A DNA stretch of 13,406 nucleotides from Xanthoparmelia taractica (GCA_033085395.1 JANQBS010000571.1:1-13406); one strand, 5' to 3'; shown: positions 1-10,652, numbered from the stretch's first letter. Numbers and translations are program-made. Notes: generated by a model not told the origin, from the sequence alone.

Positions 1-1472
1 AATTAAAAAAGCTATTCGTCTTTAATCTTTTAAGTCTTAATAATAATTTCTTATATAAAATATTAATAGAATAGCTATAAATAAGATATATTAAACTTAA
101 AGAGAGATCTTAATATATTACTTAAAGCTAGATATATTAATTAAAAAATTCGAAATTATTAGATAGAGGAGATCTCTAATCTTAATTATATTAATAATAA
201 TAATAAAGTGCTCTTTAGATTAACTCAAGTAAGAAATTAATTCTTTTTTATTAAAATTCTATTTATTAATTATTCTTTAATTAAGAGAAAAGAAGCGAAC
301 GTAAAGTAGTAGAAAATTAATCTTTATAGATTAAAGATCTGCGAAAAGAATAAGAGAGATAATTTAAAATCGTTTTATAAATAATTAGGAAAAAGATTAA
401 CTTAGCGATCTTACGTAGATTACAATTCAAGAAAATAATATATTATAGTTATTATTCTAATTATATTTACTTAGCGAGATTAAATTAGAAGAAAGTTTAT
501 CTTAATATCACTTATTAAGTATCGAAGTATAATAATTACTTAAGCTAATTTCGTCCTAACTTATATATTAATCTAAAATTTTCTTATCTTATTCGTTATC
601 TAATATAAAAAATAATCTACATTATAAAATACTTCTATATATATTAGAAATTTCTTAGATTATTTTATAATATTAATAATTTCATATCTTTATAAGTAAT
701 CTAATATAATCCCTCTATAATACTCTTTCATAATATAATATAATACGATATAATATAAAATATCTTATTAAATATACTAGATCTTTTCGGCCCGTAGTCT
801 ATATATCTCGAATATTACGCTTTAAAGTTAGATTCTTCGCGTTTCGAAATATATTAAATTTCTAAAGCTTAATATTTTATTCTTAAATAACTCGAATTCG
901 TTTTATAATTAAGAAAAGAAAAAGAGTATAATTATACGTAGAAAAGAAAAGACTTATTAATCTAAGTATACGTATAAATCTTATCGACTATTAATAATTA
1001 TAAGCTTCTTTATTTACGTTAAGAAATAATAAGAGTTATAAAAAAATTAAATAGACTTCGTTTGTAAATATTATTTATGTAGTCTAGATATTCGAACGAG
1101 AATAATATTAAGAGAAAAATCGTAATACTCTACTTAAAAAAATTTACGAAGATATTATATTTATATTATAAATTATAAATATTAAGAAATAATAATTTAT
1201 ATAAATCGCTTAGTAATTAGCGTTAATGTTAAAGAGATAATATTTAATAATTTAATACGATAGCGTATAGAAGTGAAATTAATAAAGACTCGATATTTAT
1301 AAGATAGTCTTAATAATAAGAAACGCGAATAACGAAAGACGCGAAGTTAATTATAAAAGTTATAATTATAAACAATTTAAGAGAGAAGCGATCTTTAACT
1401 TTAAAGAGATATAATAAACTTAATTAAAGTAATTAGTTATAATAGTCGAATAAATATTTAAGATAAGATACG
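1..1472. other. Decayed AT-rich DNA, no assignable gene
   Basis: No intact reading frame and no RNA gene were seen. The plus strand is faintly coding-like in places. Near 1320-1500 one forward frame carries many G-initial codons and a charged, Glu/Lys/Arg-rich translation broken by TAA codons, but the frame cannot be followed for more than about 60 codons and appears to shift near 1310. It is probably the remnant of a transposon coding region whose family I cannot name. Confidence 0.35.
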
Positions 1473-1630
1473 TAGAAGTCGTAATAGCGACTTAAGAAGA
1501 GATTATAAAGTCGATCGTAAAAGAGTTATATATATATTTATATTAAAATATATAGAAGTCGTAATATTGATTTAAGAGAATTATAAAGTCGATCGTAAAA
1601 GTATTGAATATATATTAAAAATAAGATATA
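1473..1630. repeat. Two-copy tandem repeat, about 80 bp unit
   Basis: Copy 1 starts at 1473 and copy 2 at 1553, both with TAGAAGTCGTAATA. The shared block ATTATAAAGTCGATCGTAAA recurs at 1502 and 1580, so the period is 80 at the left and 78 at the right because of a small indel. Copy 2 has ATTGATTT where copy 1 has AGCGACTT. The repeat may have been in a coding region of the original element, but the indel breaks the frame between copies. Confidence 0.75.
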
Positions 1631-2204
1631 CTTAAGTCGTGTCGGCGATTAACGCGACGCTCTATATTGTCGAGCGAATTTGAAATCTAGATATATATTA
1701 ATAGCAATAAAGATAATAATAATATTTCTACGAATATTAATCGAAAGAGATAGTAGTAGATAAAAGTCTAATTATAATCGAGATGTTAGAAATCTATTTC
1801 TTATTTTTAAATTTTTCTCGTGATCGAGAGCGAAGCTCTTTTCTTTCCCTTTATTATCGCGTCTTCATAGATTATTTCTAATCTTATCTCGATAATATTC
1901 TTCTATTTTCACATCTTCTTAATAATAATATTAAAGCTTTCGATAATAGATAAATTATTCTTTTTATTAATATCTCGCTTTAGCGAATTAAACTTAATAT
2001 TATTAATCTTTATATCGCGCCTCGTCTTCGTCTCCTTAGTCTTTATATTTATTTTAAATACTCTCTTATTTTTATCGTCTTTTTCTAACGTTATCGTTTT
2101 TTCTAGAAAGCTAATTATATTCGAAGTCTTCTATATAATAATCTTTTAATTTTTCTTTTAGAATATATTAGATAATAGCGACGACTCGTATAATAAACGT
2201 ATTA
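1631..2204. other. Decayed DNA, possible tail of the minus-strand relic
   Basis: The plus strand is pyrimidine-rich from about 1800, so the minus strand is purine-rich, as in the relic just to the right. The minus frame that is nearly open above 2205 gains stops quickly below 2118 (at 2115, 2103, 2091 and 2085), so either the frame shifts or the gene ends. A slightly GC-richer patch at 1640-1670 keeps three TpG sites. No gene is assigned. Confidence 0.35.
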
Positions 2205-2734
2205 TATATATAAAGTTATTAATTTTATAGTTCTCTTAATTAAATAGTATATATAATTCTCTTTATTAATCGTAATAATATTCTCGATCTTTAGTCTTAA
2301 TTACGTATCTTATCGCGTTAACATTTCGAATATTAATCTAGACTTTATACGAGCGATCTAGAGAATTATAAGTCGCTTATATTATATTTTTTTATTAAAT
2401 TCTATAGATTACGTCTAAAGATCTTTTATCTTTCTAATAATTAAGAGATAATCGATTATAAGATTATCTAAATAATAAAAATTTAATAAATCTTTAGAGC
2501 TTATAAGATCGCTTATAAATAGAGAGTAATAAGCGAGTAATTTTATTGAAATAATACTATGCGAATTAATAGATACGATCTCGACGATCTCGCTAATATA
2601 CTCGACTAAATTATATATTACGTATTTTACGATTAGATTAATCTTATCTATCGATACTTTAGACGCTTTAATAACGCGAGTTAATATTATAAAATCGCTA
2701 GCTATATCTTTATTTTTCTTAATATTAGTTTTAG

Positions 2735-2788
2735 TAGACTTATCGATCTTAATAGACTTATTAATCTTAATAGACTTATCGATCTTAG
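2735..2788 (-). repeat. Three 18-bp tandem units, in frame
   Basis: The plus-strand unit TAGACTTATCGATCTTAA occurs at 2735-2752, 2753-2770 (GA changed to TA in the centre, giving ATTAAT) and 2771-2788 (last base G). On the minus strand this is a six-residue repeat KI(D/N)KS(I/T) in the frame of the surrounding relic. A fourth, diverged unit may follow at 2789. Confidence 0.85.
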
Positions 2789-2894
2789 TAGATCTCTCGG
2801 TTAATAGACTATTCGAAATCTTAGCGATTTTCTTTTCTAATTTCGCAATTATAATATTTATCTTTTTAATAATAGTATTTATCTTCTAATTATC

Positions 2895-2954
2895 TTTCTC
2901 GTTAATCTCTTTCTCGTTAATCTCTTTCTCGTTAATCTCTTTCTCGTTAATCTC
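2895..2954 (-). repeat. Four perfect 15-bp tandem units, in frame
   Basis: TTTCTCGTTAATCTC is repeated four times without a mismatch (2895, 2910, 2925 and 2940). On the minus strand it encodes EINEK four times in the frame of the relic. The identity of all four copies in otherwise decayed DNA suggests recent slippage, or that the unit simply has no CpA or TpG for RIP to act on, which is true of this sequence. Confidence 0.9.
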
Positions 2955-3440
2955 GTTTTTCTTACTCTTCTTATTCTTCTTTACTTTATTCTTTTTCTCT
3001 ATATCGTAACGACTCTTATTTATCTCGCTAGCATTATCGTGATTATTATCGACTTTAATAGTCTTCTTATTAACACTTTCGTATAATTTACTAATATTAT
3101 CGTAATTAATTATAACGACGTTAGTCTCTATAATCGTCTTAGTAGCGAGACCTTAAAAAATTAGCTTATTTATAAATATAATATCGTATTCTTTAGATAT
3201 GTTTATTTCGAAGTTTAGCTTATTTATTACTTTAGGGATCGAGAGTAAGATTAAAGTCTTTACTTTATATTTTTCTTCGATAGCTAAAGAGCGAAGATTA
3301 GATCTCACGATATTAATAAATTATCAAGTTATTATAAGAGAGATCTCTCGTGATAAAGTTATAGACTCGCCGTTATAATTATTATTTAAATATTAATATA
3401 TAAACTAATTAGTAGCTATTTAATTAGTAATCTCTACTAT

Positions 3441-3482
3441 TAGATTATTATACTTCGCTACTAGATTATTATAGTTCGCTAT
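3441..3482 (-). repeat. Two 21-bp tandem units
   Basis: Units at 3441-3461 and 3462-3482 share 19 of 21 bases and begin TAGATTATTATA. On the minus strand they give seven-residue units, VAKYNNL and IANYNNL, in the same frame as the relic downstream. They sit about seven codons after its ATG. Confidence 0.75.
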
Positions 3483-3503
3483 TAATAAGAACTTCGCTTA
3501 CAT

Positions 3504-4004
3504 ATCGATTATATCTAATTACGATTAAATTAGCGATTAAATCTTACTTTTAATCTCGTAGTCGAGTTATTAAAATAAGAGTTAAAATTCAAAGTAAACT
3601 TACTTTAAATTAAGAATTCTAAGCTAAATTTTATAATTTATATTAATTTAAGTACTAAAATAAGAGCGTATATATTAAAATTATTGAATTTTTATAGATT
3701 TAAGTAAATTTAAAGTTAAAAAGAGATTTAAAGTCTTAAAAAATCGAGTTAAAAGATTTTAAGTTAAGTTAAAAAAATAAAATTAAAGTTAAATAAGTTT
3801 TAAAAAATTAAGTTTAATTTATATACGTTAAAAGTATATAAGAGTAAAGTCTAAAGCTTAGATTATAAAACGTAAATTTTAAATATTAGACGAGAGAAGC
3901 GTAGTTTATATATAAGTTTATATATTTAAGTCTTTAAAGAATTTATCTTTTATAAATATTCTTAAATTTAATCTTTTCTTAATTATTTATATACTTTGAT
4001 TTAA
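3504..4004. other. Gene-free spacer between divergent relics
   Basis: This stretch separates the minus-strand relic (ATG at 3503) from the plus-strand relic that opens after 4004. It is purine-rich and filled with short variants of AAGTTAAA and TTTAAAGT between about 3580 and 3850. No start, stop or regulatory motif can be supported. By position it could be the shared 5' region of the two relics or a junction between two nested elements. Confidence 0.4.
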
Positions 4005-5039
4005 TATATTATTATAACTCGAAATATAATTAAATTTAAATTACGATTTATTATATCGCTAATATCGATCGAATTATTTATAATTACTTTAATTATTATA
4101 TTAATAACGATCTCTTATATTCTAGAATTAGCGAGACGAAATATATCGCTTTCGAAGCTAAGAAACTTTACTTATAGTATTATTAATAGATATAAAAGCG
4201 TAGATAAAAAATTATAATATATTAAAAAAATATTTAATCTAGAAAGCTTATAAAACGAGTAATATAATATAATTATAATAAAGACTTAATCGATACTTAT
4301 CTTAATAGATGAAATTTAATAAAGCGTATATAATACTCGAAAAAAGACTCTTTATATTTTTAATATCGTCTAACTTAAAAAGATTTATATATTATTTAAT
4401 AGAGACTTAAATAGAAAGAATATCGCTATTTAAAAGATTTAGTAATATTAAGGTTAATAGATTAACTAAATCTTAGCGATTAAAATAAATACTATCTCGA
4501 GTATATAATTCGCGTCGCTACAAGTTTTACTTTCGTTGTTATCTAAGATCTAGATATTCGAATAATTATTCGATAATTACGTAGAAATAAATTAAGATAT
4601 AACGATATAAGAAGAGTTACGAGTGAAGATTAAATTAAGATATATAGTATATCTAAAGATTAGCTTGTAACCTTACGCGCGAAGTTATTATTAATTGTAT
4701 TTAAATAAGCGAAATACGCTATCGATAATAAACAATAATAAATATTCTATAAAAACGCTATTTAATATTAAAAAGCGATGAAGAAAATAACGCTTAAAGT
4801 AGCGTAAGTTAAATTTTATAAAAAATATAATAAACGATTAAGATTAGAACGAAGACGATAAAGAATAGAATAAAGACGAGTAAGATTAGATCGAGAATAG
4901 CAATATTATTATAAATAAAGTCGACGTAGAAAATAAGAAGACTAAAGATAATAGTATAGAGAGTATTAATAAAGATCTTAATAACGATAAAATAATAAAT
5001 AAGAATCAAGAGAATAGCGACGCGAGAAAGAAATTAAGA
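4005..5039 (+). pseudogene. Degenerate plus-strand coding region, charged C-terminal part
   Basis: The family is not recognised. The frame in phase with 4005 begins after a TAA (4002-4004) and is open for 73 codons to 4223, then continues to a TAA at 5040 with frequent TAA/TAG and one TGA near 4780. In 4809-5039 (77 codons) G falls 21, 6 and 12 times at codon positions 1, 2 and 3, the bias expected of real codons. The first two thirds are mixed hydrophobic and basic. From about 4835 the product is dominated by Asp, Glu, Lys and Asn, a low-complexity acidic/basic linker. No intact start codon was found; with TpG lost, the ATG may have mutated to ATA. A minus-strand open frame of 66 codons across 4809-5009, starting at TTG and almost purely hydrophobic, is the shadow of this linker. 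Confidence 0.45.
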
Positions 5040-5581
5040 TAACGAACGTTATATCGTCTTTAATATTATTACTAACGTCTAATAGCTTATATTTTTATAG
5101 TAATCTTATCTTAATAATTGAAGATAAAATTATATAAAAGAATTAATTAACGATTGAAATAAATATCGATTATAAACGTATCACGATACTATAGAGTCTA
5201 ATAGTAATAAATTCTAGCTATATCAAGAATCTTAATTATCTATATTATCGATATATAAGAATTATAGTCGTATACTACGAATTATAGATAAAGATAGCGA
5301 ATTACGCGATATTATTATAATCTTTTCTATTAGCATTAAAGATAATCTCGAAAACGTTAAATTAATTTCGAAAAAAAGATCGTCTTAATATAATAAAGAA
5401 CTCGATAAGTATATATATATTTTCGATATTAAAGATATTAACGTTACTCGTAATTATTAATATTCTCGCTTAATAATTATTAATTAAGGTCGTTTAAAAG
5501 CTTAATATCTAAAATATTTAAAAGCGAGATAAGAGTCTTAATATTAATATATTTAATTAATTATAAAAAGACGTAAGATAC
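5040..5581 (+). other. Decayed link between two degenerate frames
   Basis: The frame of the left relic collapses here with clustered TAA/TAG, while the frame used after 5582 (one base different in phase) is already fairly open from about 5188. This could be a frameshift inside one long gene or the junction of two consecutive ORFs of a retroelement. I cannot decide between these by eye. Confidence 0.3.
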
Positions 5582-6421
5582 GATAACGAAGTAAAGTAGA
5601 GAGTAAATAAGTTAATCTTCGTGAGATTTAATATATATAAATATTATTAGCGAGAAATTAACGAGAAGTTAAATCGAGAATAACTACGAAATATACTTTA
5701 TTCTCTCACGTAATAAGTTATTCGTTAAGATCTAAAATATTAATTAATATACGTAGTTCTAAGATTAGATAGAAATTCTAGACTTATATTTTATTTATAT
5801 TATACTAAGTACGTAACTTCGAGAGATAATATTATCTTTCGTTATATCAATATAAATATATCAAGTTTTCTCGAATTAAAACGTAAGAATAATATTATTT
5901 AGAATTTTATCTTATTAGATAACGAGTCTTTAAGCGAGAATTATACGAAGATAATTCTCGAATTTTATTATAATATAAAAATATAATAGACGACTCTAAA
6001 GAAGCGAAACTCGAAAGATTAAGATCTTAAGATCTTAGAATTTATTAAAAATATTATTATAATTTATATTAAAGAGAATATTAAACGATAAGACGATTTC
6101 GTCTCGATCTTTTATTAGCGAGATTAAGTAAGAATATTTAAATTTAAGATTATTTATAGATTTATAACGATAAAGCGAAATTATAAGAGATAGCGTCGAA
6201 TAATTCTATTCTAGATTACGAGAAGTCTAATAGCTAAGAGAATCTATATCTCGTTTATATTATCTAGATAGTCTCTATTAGAACGCTCTTCGATTATCTA
6301 AATATATATAGTCGTATATTATATAAGTTCTCTATTAGCGTATAACTATATCTAAACTTCTTTATATCGTAAGCTCTAATTTATCGAAGTATTTAAATTA
6401 ACTTATAAGTATTTTAATAAA
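5582..6421 (+). pseudogene. Degenerate plus-strand coding region
   Basis: One forward frame can be read for 280 codons to a TAA at 6422-6424, with about 20 internal TAA/TAG and no TGA that I noticed. Its longest clean stretch is 5744-5899 (52 codons), containing Arg/Leu/Asp and aromatic residues in a balanced mix (for example VVLRLDRNSRLIFYLYYTK) rather than a simple AT-rich translation. G is enriched at codon position 1 in the parts I checked. It may be a later domain of the same transposon as 4005-5039. I could not identify a reverse transcriptase, integrase or transposase motif. Confidence 0.4.
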
Positions 6422-7080
6422 TAATAATTCTTCTAAATAATAATCGAGAATAAGTAAAATAAATTATTAATATAATTTGTTTAAATATTCTTCGAGCTTT
6501 TAAGATAGCGTTTCGAGAATAAATAATAATCGAGATAATAAGCTTTAACGTAAACTCGTATTATTAAATATTAATTAATATTTCGTAAATTTATACGAGT
6601 TATAATAAATAAAATTTAGAGATAAGTAAGAAATCGAGATAAGAAGTTAAATACGTTATTGCTAAATATATATAACTTTAAACTATCGGGCGATATTAGA
6701 TTATATATTATATCGTTATAATTTTTAATAGTCGTTATCTTTATAGTTAATAAACTATTTATAATTCGTTTACTAATAAAGTAAATAATATATATCTTTA
6801 ATAAACTAGCTTCGTAATTTAAAGATAACTAGTTTTTATCTTAATAGAATCTCGCGTTATCTCTCTTACTTCTTTTTCTTTAAATCGAGCATTAAAGTCG
6901 TCGTATATAGATACGTAATTTATATATTCTTAATAAATTATTTAATTACGTTTATTCTTAATAAACTTCTATATAATAAGACTCGCGTATTTCTTACGTT
7001 ATATTTATCGTTATTATAGAACTTCTACGCTAAAATTAATTCGAGAAATTAAATTATAGAAGTTATTATAAAAAGTCTTA
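6422..7080. other. No gene seen
   Basis: This is AT-rich RIP-type DNA without a frame that stands out on either strand. The plus strand turns pyrimidine-rich around 6840-6890, so any coding remnant may change strand here. Confidence 0.4.
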
Positions 7081-7626
7081 TAATAAATATAAGACGAGAG
7101 ATGAATATATATAACGCGTTAAAGAAGAAAATAAAGAGACGATATCTTATTAAGACGAGATTAGATATTTCAATAAATAGAGTTAAATTCGCGAAAGCTT
7201 TTATATAATTAAAGAATATATTTTTAAAATATAATTAGAAAAGTATAAGCTAATTATAGCGAGAAAGATTATTAACTTAGATTTATATTATCGTAAAAGA
7301 AAGCGATTATTTATAATAATTCTATTATCGATTAAGACGATATCGAAGATATATTTTCTATCTTTTAATAAAATCGATATATTCGCGCGATCGAGTTTAA
7401 TTACTCGTTATATAATCTTTTATATCTTGAAAATATTAAAGAAAAAAAAGTCTTTATCGAGTATTATATCGAAAGAGCTTAAGTTTAATATATTTAAAAA
7501 ATTGCTAAAGAAGAAGAGCGTATATTAATCGAATATATATAAGCGAATTATATATAAGATTAAGAATATAGACTTAATAATAAATATCGCTCGTAAATTT
7601 AGAGCGATCGTATTATAGATATATAA
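7081..7626 (+). pseudogene. Degenerate coding region hidden under a shadow open frame
   Basis: In the frame in phase with 7252, codons 7252-7626 (125 codons) carry G 27, 10 and 12 times at positions 1, 2 and 3. They read as an acidic, Glu/Asp/Ile/Tyr-rich protein interrupted by 14 TAA or TAG and no TGA. A different forward frame is fully open from 7235 to 7525 (97 codons), but its G falls mainly at position 3 and the product is an unlikely Lys/Ile/Leu string, so I take it as a shadow. The family is unknown. The left limit is approximate. Confidence 0.35.
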
Positions 7627-9444
7627 AAATAAAGAGAATTTAATCGTCTTTACTATTAAGATCGCTAAGTGCGAAAATCTAGATATTTATTTAATATATC
7701 TAATTTTATTATCTTTCTATTAAGCTAATTAAAACTTAATCTTTACTTATCGTATATTATTAATAACGATACGTAAAAAAAATTTTACTTGATATTAATA
7801 ATCGCGATTAGATTTATATAATAATATTAATTTTTAATTAGCGCTTAATAATCTTAATAATTAAATATATTAAGTTAATTAAGTTCGTTATTTAGCTTAT
7901 ATAAGAATATCTTAGCTAGTCTTATATCTATAATAATATAATTACGATACGCTAATTTACTTAGTTTTCGTATTTCTATAGCGACGAAAGATTATCTTTT
8001 ATTTCTTTTCGTAATAACTTAATTATTCGTATACTCTACGATTTTAAGCTTCTCGTATTTTAACGTAATATATATTATATACGCTTAGTCGATAGACGTA
8101 AGATATCTAATATTTAGATAAATAATAATATTAAGTAAAAAGAAATAATAGTAGATAGCGATAAAGATAACTTAAATAAAGTTATAGAAGTAAAAGATAC
8201 GCGTATTAAAATATATTAATATACTACGTGAGAAGTAAACGTATAAAGTTATCGAATACTTTAATATTATTAACAACGATAAAGAGAATATAAACGTTAG
8301 AAGCTCGAGATCGAAACGAAGAAAAGAGAATTAGTCTATCGAAATCTAAGATCGAATCGCGACGTATTTAATTACTTATAACTACGTTAGATTCTCGCTA
8401 ATAAGAATATATTACGCGAGCTTATTAAATAAATTAAGTAATCTAGATAAAAATCGAAAGAATATAATTATTAAAAAAATAAGTAAATTTATTTTCTTAT
8501 CGAATATCGCGTACGCTAATAGCGTAAGTAATCGATAGAACTCGACGATAATAAGCTTTAGTCGCGAAAGTTAACGATTATTAATACGAATAGTAATCTT
8601 TATAATCTCTAGACGAGAATCGAACTACGTATAAAATAAGATAATAATCGTTCGTCGCTAATATTAGATCGTAAGTAGCAATTAAGAAATAGTTATAAAT
8701 AAGATAATAAAGAATATTATAAATTAACTCTAATAAGCGCTTTCTCTTTTCTTTTTATTTACGACTTATATTTAATAAAATATATTAATATCTTAATAAT
8801 TATTTAATTTTAGCTTTATCGAAGACTTAATTAAATAAGCTTAATAATTAAGCTCGATAAATATTATCTTAAACTCTTTTCTTTTCTCTCTTATATAACT
8901 TTATTTTTATATTTATATCGTAATATATTTCGAGCGATATTAAAAGTAGATATTTATTTTCTTAATTCTAAATAAATAATATTATTATATATATCGCATA
9001 GAGAGAACTTTACTAATATAATTTAAGAATAATAATTAATCTCACGATAAGTTTTATATTTTATACGTTTATCGAAAAGACGAGTAAGTTCGATAATACT
9101 AGGTAAACGAAAGAGATACGATACGAATATATTATCGTCTTAATCTCGTGAAGACGATAGTAATATAAAATAATAATATTAACTATCGATAAGAATCTTC
9201 GTATTATATATACGATAATATTAACGATATTACGATCTAATCGAATTCGTAACGTTATATATTAAATAAAAATTATAAAAAACATTATTAATAAGAGTTT
9301 AGTCTAATAGAAAATAATTTTTATTTATTCTTATCTCTCTCGTCGAGATTAAGTTATTTAAAAAATAAAGTCTTATCGAAAACATATTGCTAATAATAAT
9401 TAATTAAATCGTATTTTATTTTTTATAAATAGCGATAACGATAA
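7627..9444. other. Decayed DNA with ambiguous coding-like stretches
   Basis: Around 8300-8730 all three of these frames look partly coding-like: two on the plus strand and one on the minus strand that is open for 52 codons (8415-8570). The plus-strand frame in phase with 8361 gives a Lys/Arg/Asn/Asp-rich product with TAA breaks and is my mild preference. 8740-9400 holds only AT-rich DNA. No motif was recognised. Confidence 0.3.
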
Positions 9445-10068
9445 GACGCGAAGCTCTATTATGAATATTCTTTAAGATAATAAGAAGTCTAGAAATTAAA
9501 CGAAACATTAATAGTCGAAGCATTACGAGCGTATTTTTAACTCGATAATATTAATTTATATAATTAAAATAATAATAGAATAGATAAAAGACGATCTATC
9601 TTTATAATTAAAGTATAATCGAGATATTTTAAGTAAATTTATAGTGCGTACGTAGCTATTAGAAAAGAGAAGACTTTACGAGTTATTAAAATCTAACGTT
9701 ATAAATAATTAAATAAACTTAAGTAATACGTCGATCTTAATAAAAACGCGACGAATATATACTTTTATTTAATAAATATAAATAAGAGCTAAAGATATAT
9801 TATAGCTTTTTAATCTTTTTAGCGACTTTAGATTCTAAATTATAAATAAGACGCGACTTATTATATAGAGTATAATAAACTTATCGTATTATAGTATCGA
9901 ATAAAAACGCGATCTTTTTAAGCGATTACGAGATAATCTTAATTTTATCTTAATAGATTATAATAAATCTAAGAAACGTATAGATTAACTTTATAAAAGT
10001 ATTATCTAACTTCTTTTTAGAGATATAATCGATTCTTAATATTAATAATTATTCTTATATTATATTAG
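9445..10068 (+). pseudogene. Degenerate plus-strand coding region left of the TIR element
   Basis: In the frame in phase with 9445, codons 9445-9771 (109 codons) have G 21, 10 and 12 times at positions 1, 2 and 3. There are 10 TAA/TAG and no TGA. The translation is balanced in places (for example LNETLIVEALRAYF near 9500). It shares phase with the 7252 frame 2 kb upstream, which allows a single long ORF, but the intervening DNA does not show this clearly. It is cut off by the terminal-inverted-repeat element that follows. The family is not recognised. Confidence 0.35.
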
Positions 10069-10093
10069 ATTATCTTTTATAATTAAACGATAT

Positions 10094-10112
10094 CTACAAA
10101 TCTAAAAAGTTT
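10094..10112 (+). repeat. Left terminal inverted repeat
   Basis: CTACAAATCTAAAAAGTTT pairs with 10634-10652 with a single A/G difference at the third base. That difference (TAC against TGC) is itself a RIP-type TpG to TpA change. Confidence 0.85.
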
Positions 10113-10171
10113 CTACTGGATTTAAAATTGCTAATCGCGCGGCTAGGGCTGAAATTAAGAATTTCGTTGAA

Positions 10172-10232
10172 TTAGTAACTTCATTAAAAATTCCGCTTAA
10201 TTCGCGCGAATTCCGCCCAGTTAGCAACTTCA
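10172..10232. repeat. Direct repeat and palindrome inside the element
   Basis: TTAGTAACTTCA (10172-10183) and TTAGCAACTTCA (10221-10232) differ by one CpA/TpA change. Between them lies the perfect palindrome AATTCGCGCGAATT (10199-10212). The nine-base inverted pair TAGGGCTGA (10144-10152) and TCAGCCCTA (10269-10277) encloses this set, so the left half of the element could fold into a long imperfect stem. Confidence 0.7.
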
Positions 10233-10412
10233 ACTTGCTATACTCACTATTAGCAATAGTCACGTAACTCAGCCCTATATTTAGCTCTATAAGTTTTTTT
10301 TTTTTAATCGACAACGAGGTTCGGTAGCGATATATAGCGATAATTCTTAACGTTACCTCGAAATAGGCCCTGGAATCGTAAGTTTTAAATCAAATTCTCG
10401 CGAAGATGATAT

Positions 10413-10436
10413 TCGAAGTAATACCCGAAGTAGTAC
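10413..10436. repeat. Short tandem duplication, 12-bp unit
   Basis: TCGAAGTAATAC (10413-10424) is followed directly by CCGAAGTAGTAC (10425-10436), with two differences in twelve. Confidence 0.6.
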
Positions 10437-10500
10437 GCAACGTATATCATTAAGTACTTGCTACGAGAACTTTGCGCATAAAATTTAAAATTATCTTATT

Positions 10501-10610
10501 TGCTAAATCGTGCTAACTGTGCGAATAATAACTCTATTTGCTAATCGGGCTGAATTTTACCGATATAAGCGAATAAGACTAAATATGCTAAATCGTGCTA
10601 ATCGTGCGAA
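10501..10610 (+). repeat. Subterminal 25-bp direct repeat of the element
   Basis: Two 25-base copies starting TGCTAAATCGTGCTAA lie at 10501-10525 and 10586-10610 and agree at 23 of 25 bases; CT against TC is the only difference. The related core GCTAATCG also occurs at 10130 and 10540. Multiple subterminal copies of one motif are typical transposase-binding arrays in DNA transposons, so this may be the part recognised in trans. That role is inference. Confidence 0.7.
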
Positions 10611-10633
10611 CTCGGCGAAATTCGTGCGGAAAT

Positions 10634-10652
10634 AAACTTTTTAGATTTGCAG
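10634..10652 (-). repeat. Right terminal inverted repeat
   Basis: Read on the minus strand it is CTGCAAATCTAAAAAGTTT, matching the left end at 18 of 19 bases. It keeps the TpG that the left copy has lost. Confidence 0.85.

Larger units (their letters stand above)
2205..3503 (-). pseudogene. RIP-inactivated gene relic with peptide repeats
   Basis: Function and family are not recognised. One minus-strand frame starts at an ATG (3501-3503) and runs about 430 codons with only 14 stops: TAA or TAG except one TGA at 3324-3326. Long clean stretches are 2418-2885 (156 codons), 2889-3152 (88) and 3156-3320 (55). At this base composition I would expect two to three times as many stops, so the frame is very probably coding-derived. 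The second codon is TAA, one RIP step from CAA. The product is rich in Lys, Ile, Asn and Glu, with a strongly charged middle holding four EINEK units (2895-2954) and three KI(D/N)KS(I/T) units (2735-2788); both have repeat lengths divisible by three. An N-terminal heptad-length duplication lies at 3441-3482. The part after 2735 is more hydrophobic and less repetitive. A structural (gag-like) protein of a retroelement is one possibility, but no zinc knuckle or catalytic motif was seen. Confidence 0.6.
1..10091. other. RIP-saturated AT-rich block, left part
   Basis: CpA and TpG are nearly absent while CpG, ApC and GpT remain. In lines 961-1020, 5041-5100 and 8521-8580 together I count 0 CpA+TpG against 20 ApC+GpT, and 14 CpG. 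Repeat-induced point mutation in Pezizomycotina converts CpA to TpA (TpG to TpA on the other strand) in duplicated DNA, which explains both the composition and the excess of TAA and TAG triplets. I infer that this block is old repeated DNA, most likely transposons. The few surviving TpG and CpA sites are scattered. The content is described in the entries below. Confidence 0.85.

Noticed and set aside
4809..5009. Minus-strand open frame of 66 codons, apparently a membrane protein
   Set aside because: It starts at TTG and is a nearly pure Ile/Leu/Phe/Tyr/Val string antisense to an Asp/Glu/Lys/Asn-rich degenerate coding frame. G phase favours the plus strand.
7235..7525. 97-codon open forward frame as a gene
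   Set aside because: There is no ATG start, G is concentrated at the third codon position, and the neighbouring frame has the coding-type phase.
8415..8570. Minus-strand 52-codon open frame
   Set aside because: Runs of this length are expected by chance many times in a window of this composition, and two plus-strand frames overlap it with comparable signals.
10294..10305. Poly-T run read as a SINE or retrogene tail
   Set aside because: It lies in the middle of an element bounded by inverted repeats, with no tRNA-like promoter boxes or flanking duplication around it.
10102..10314. Minus-strand open frame of 70 codons inside the TIR element
   Set aside because: It starts at TTG, not ATG, begins with a Lys run encoded by the poly-A tract, and ends at a TAG inside the terminal inverted repeat. 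The balanced composition only reflects the unmutated DNA. No family was recognised.
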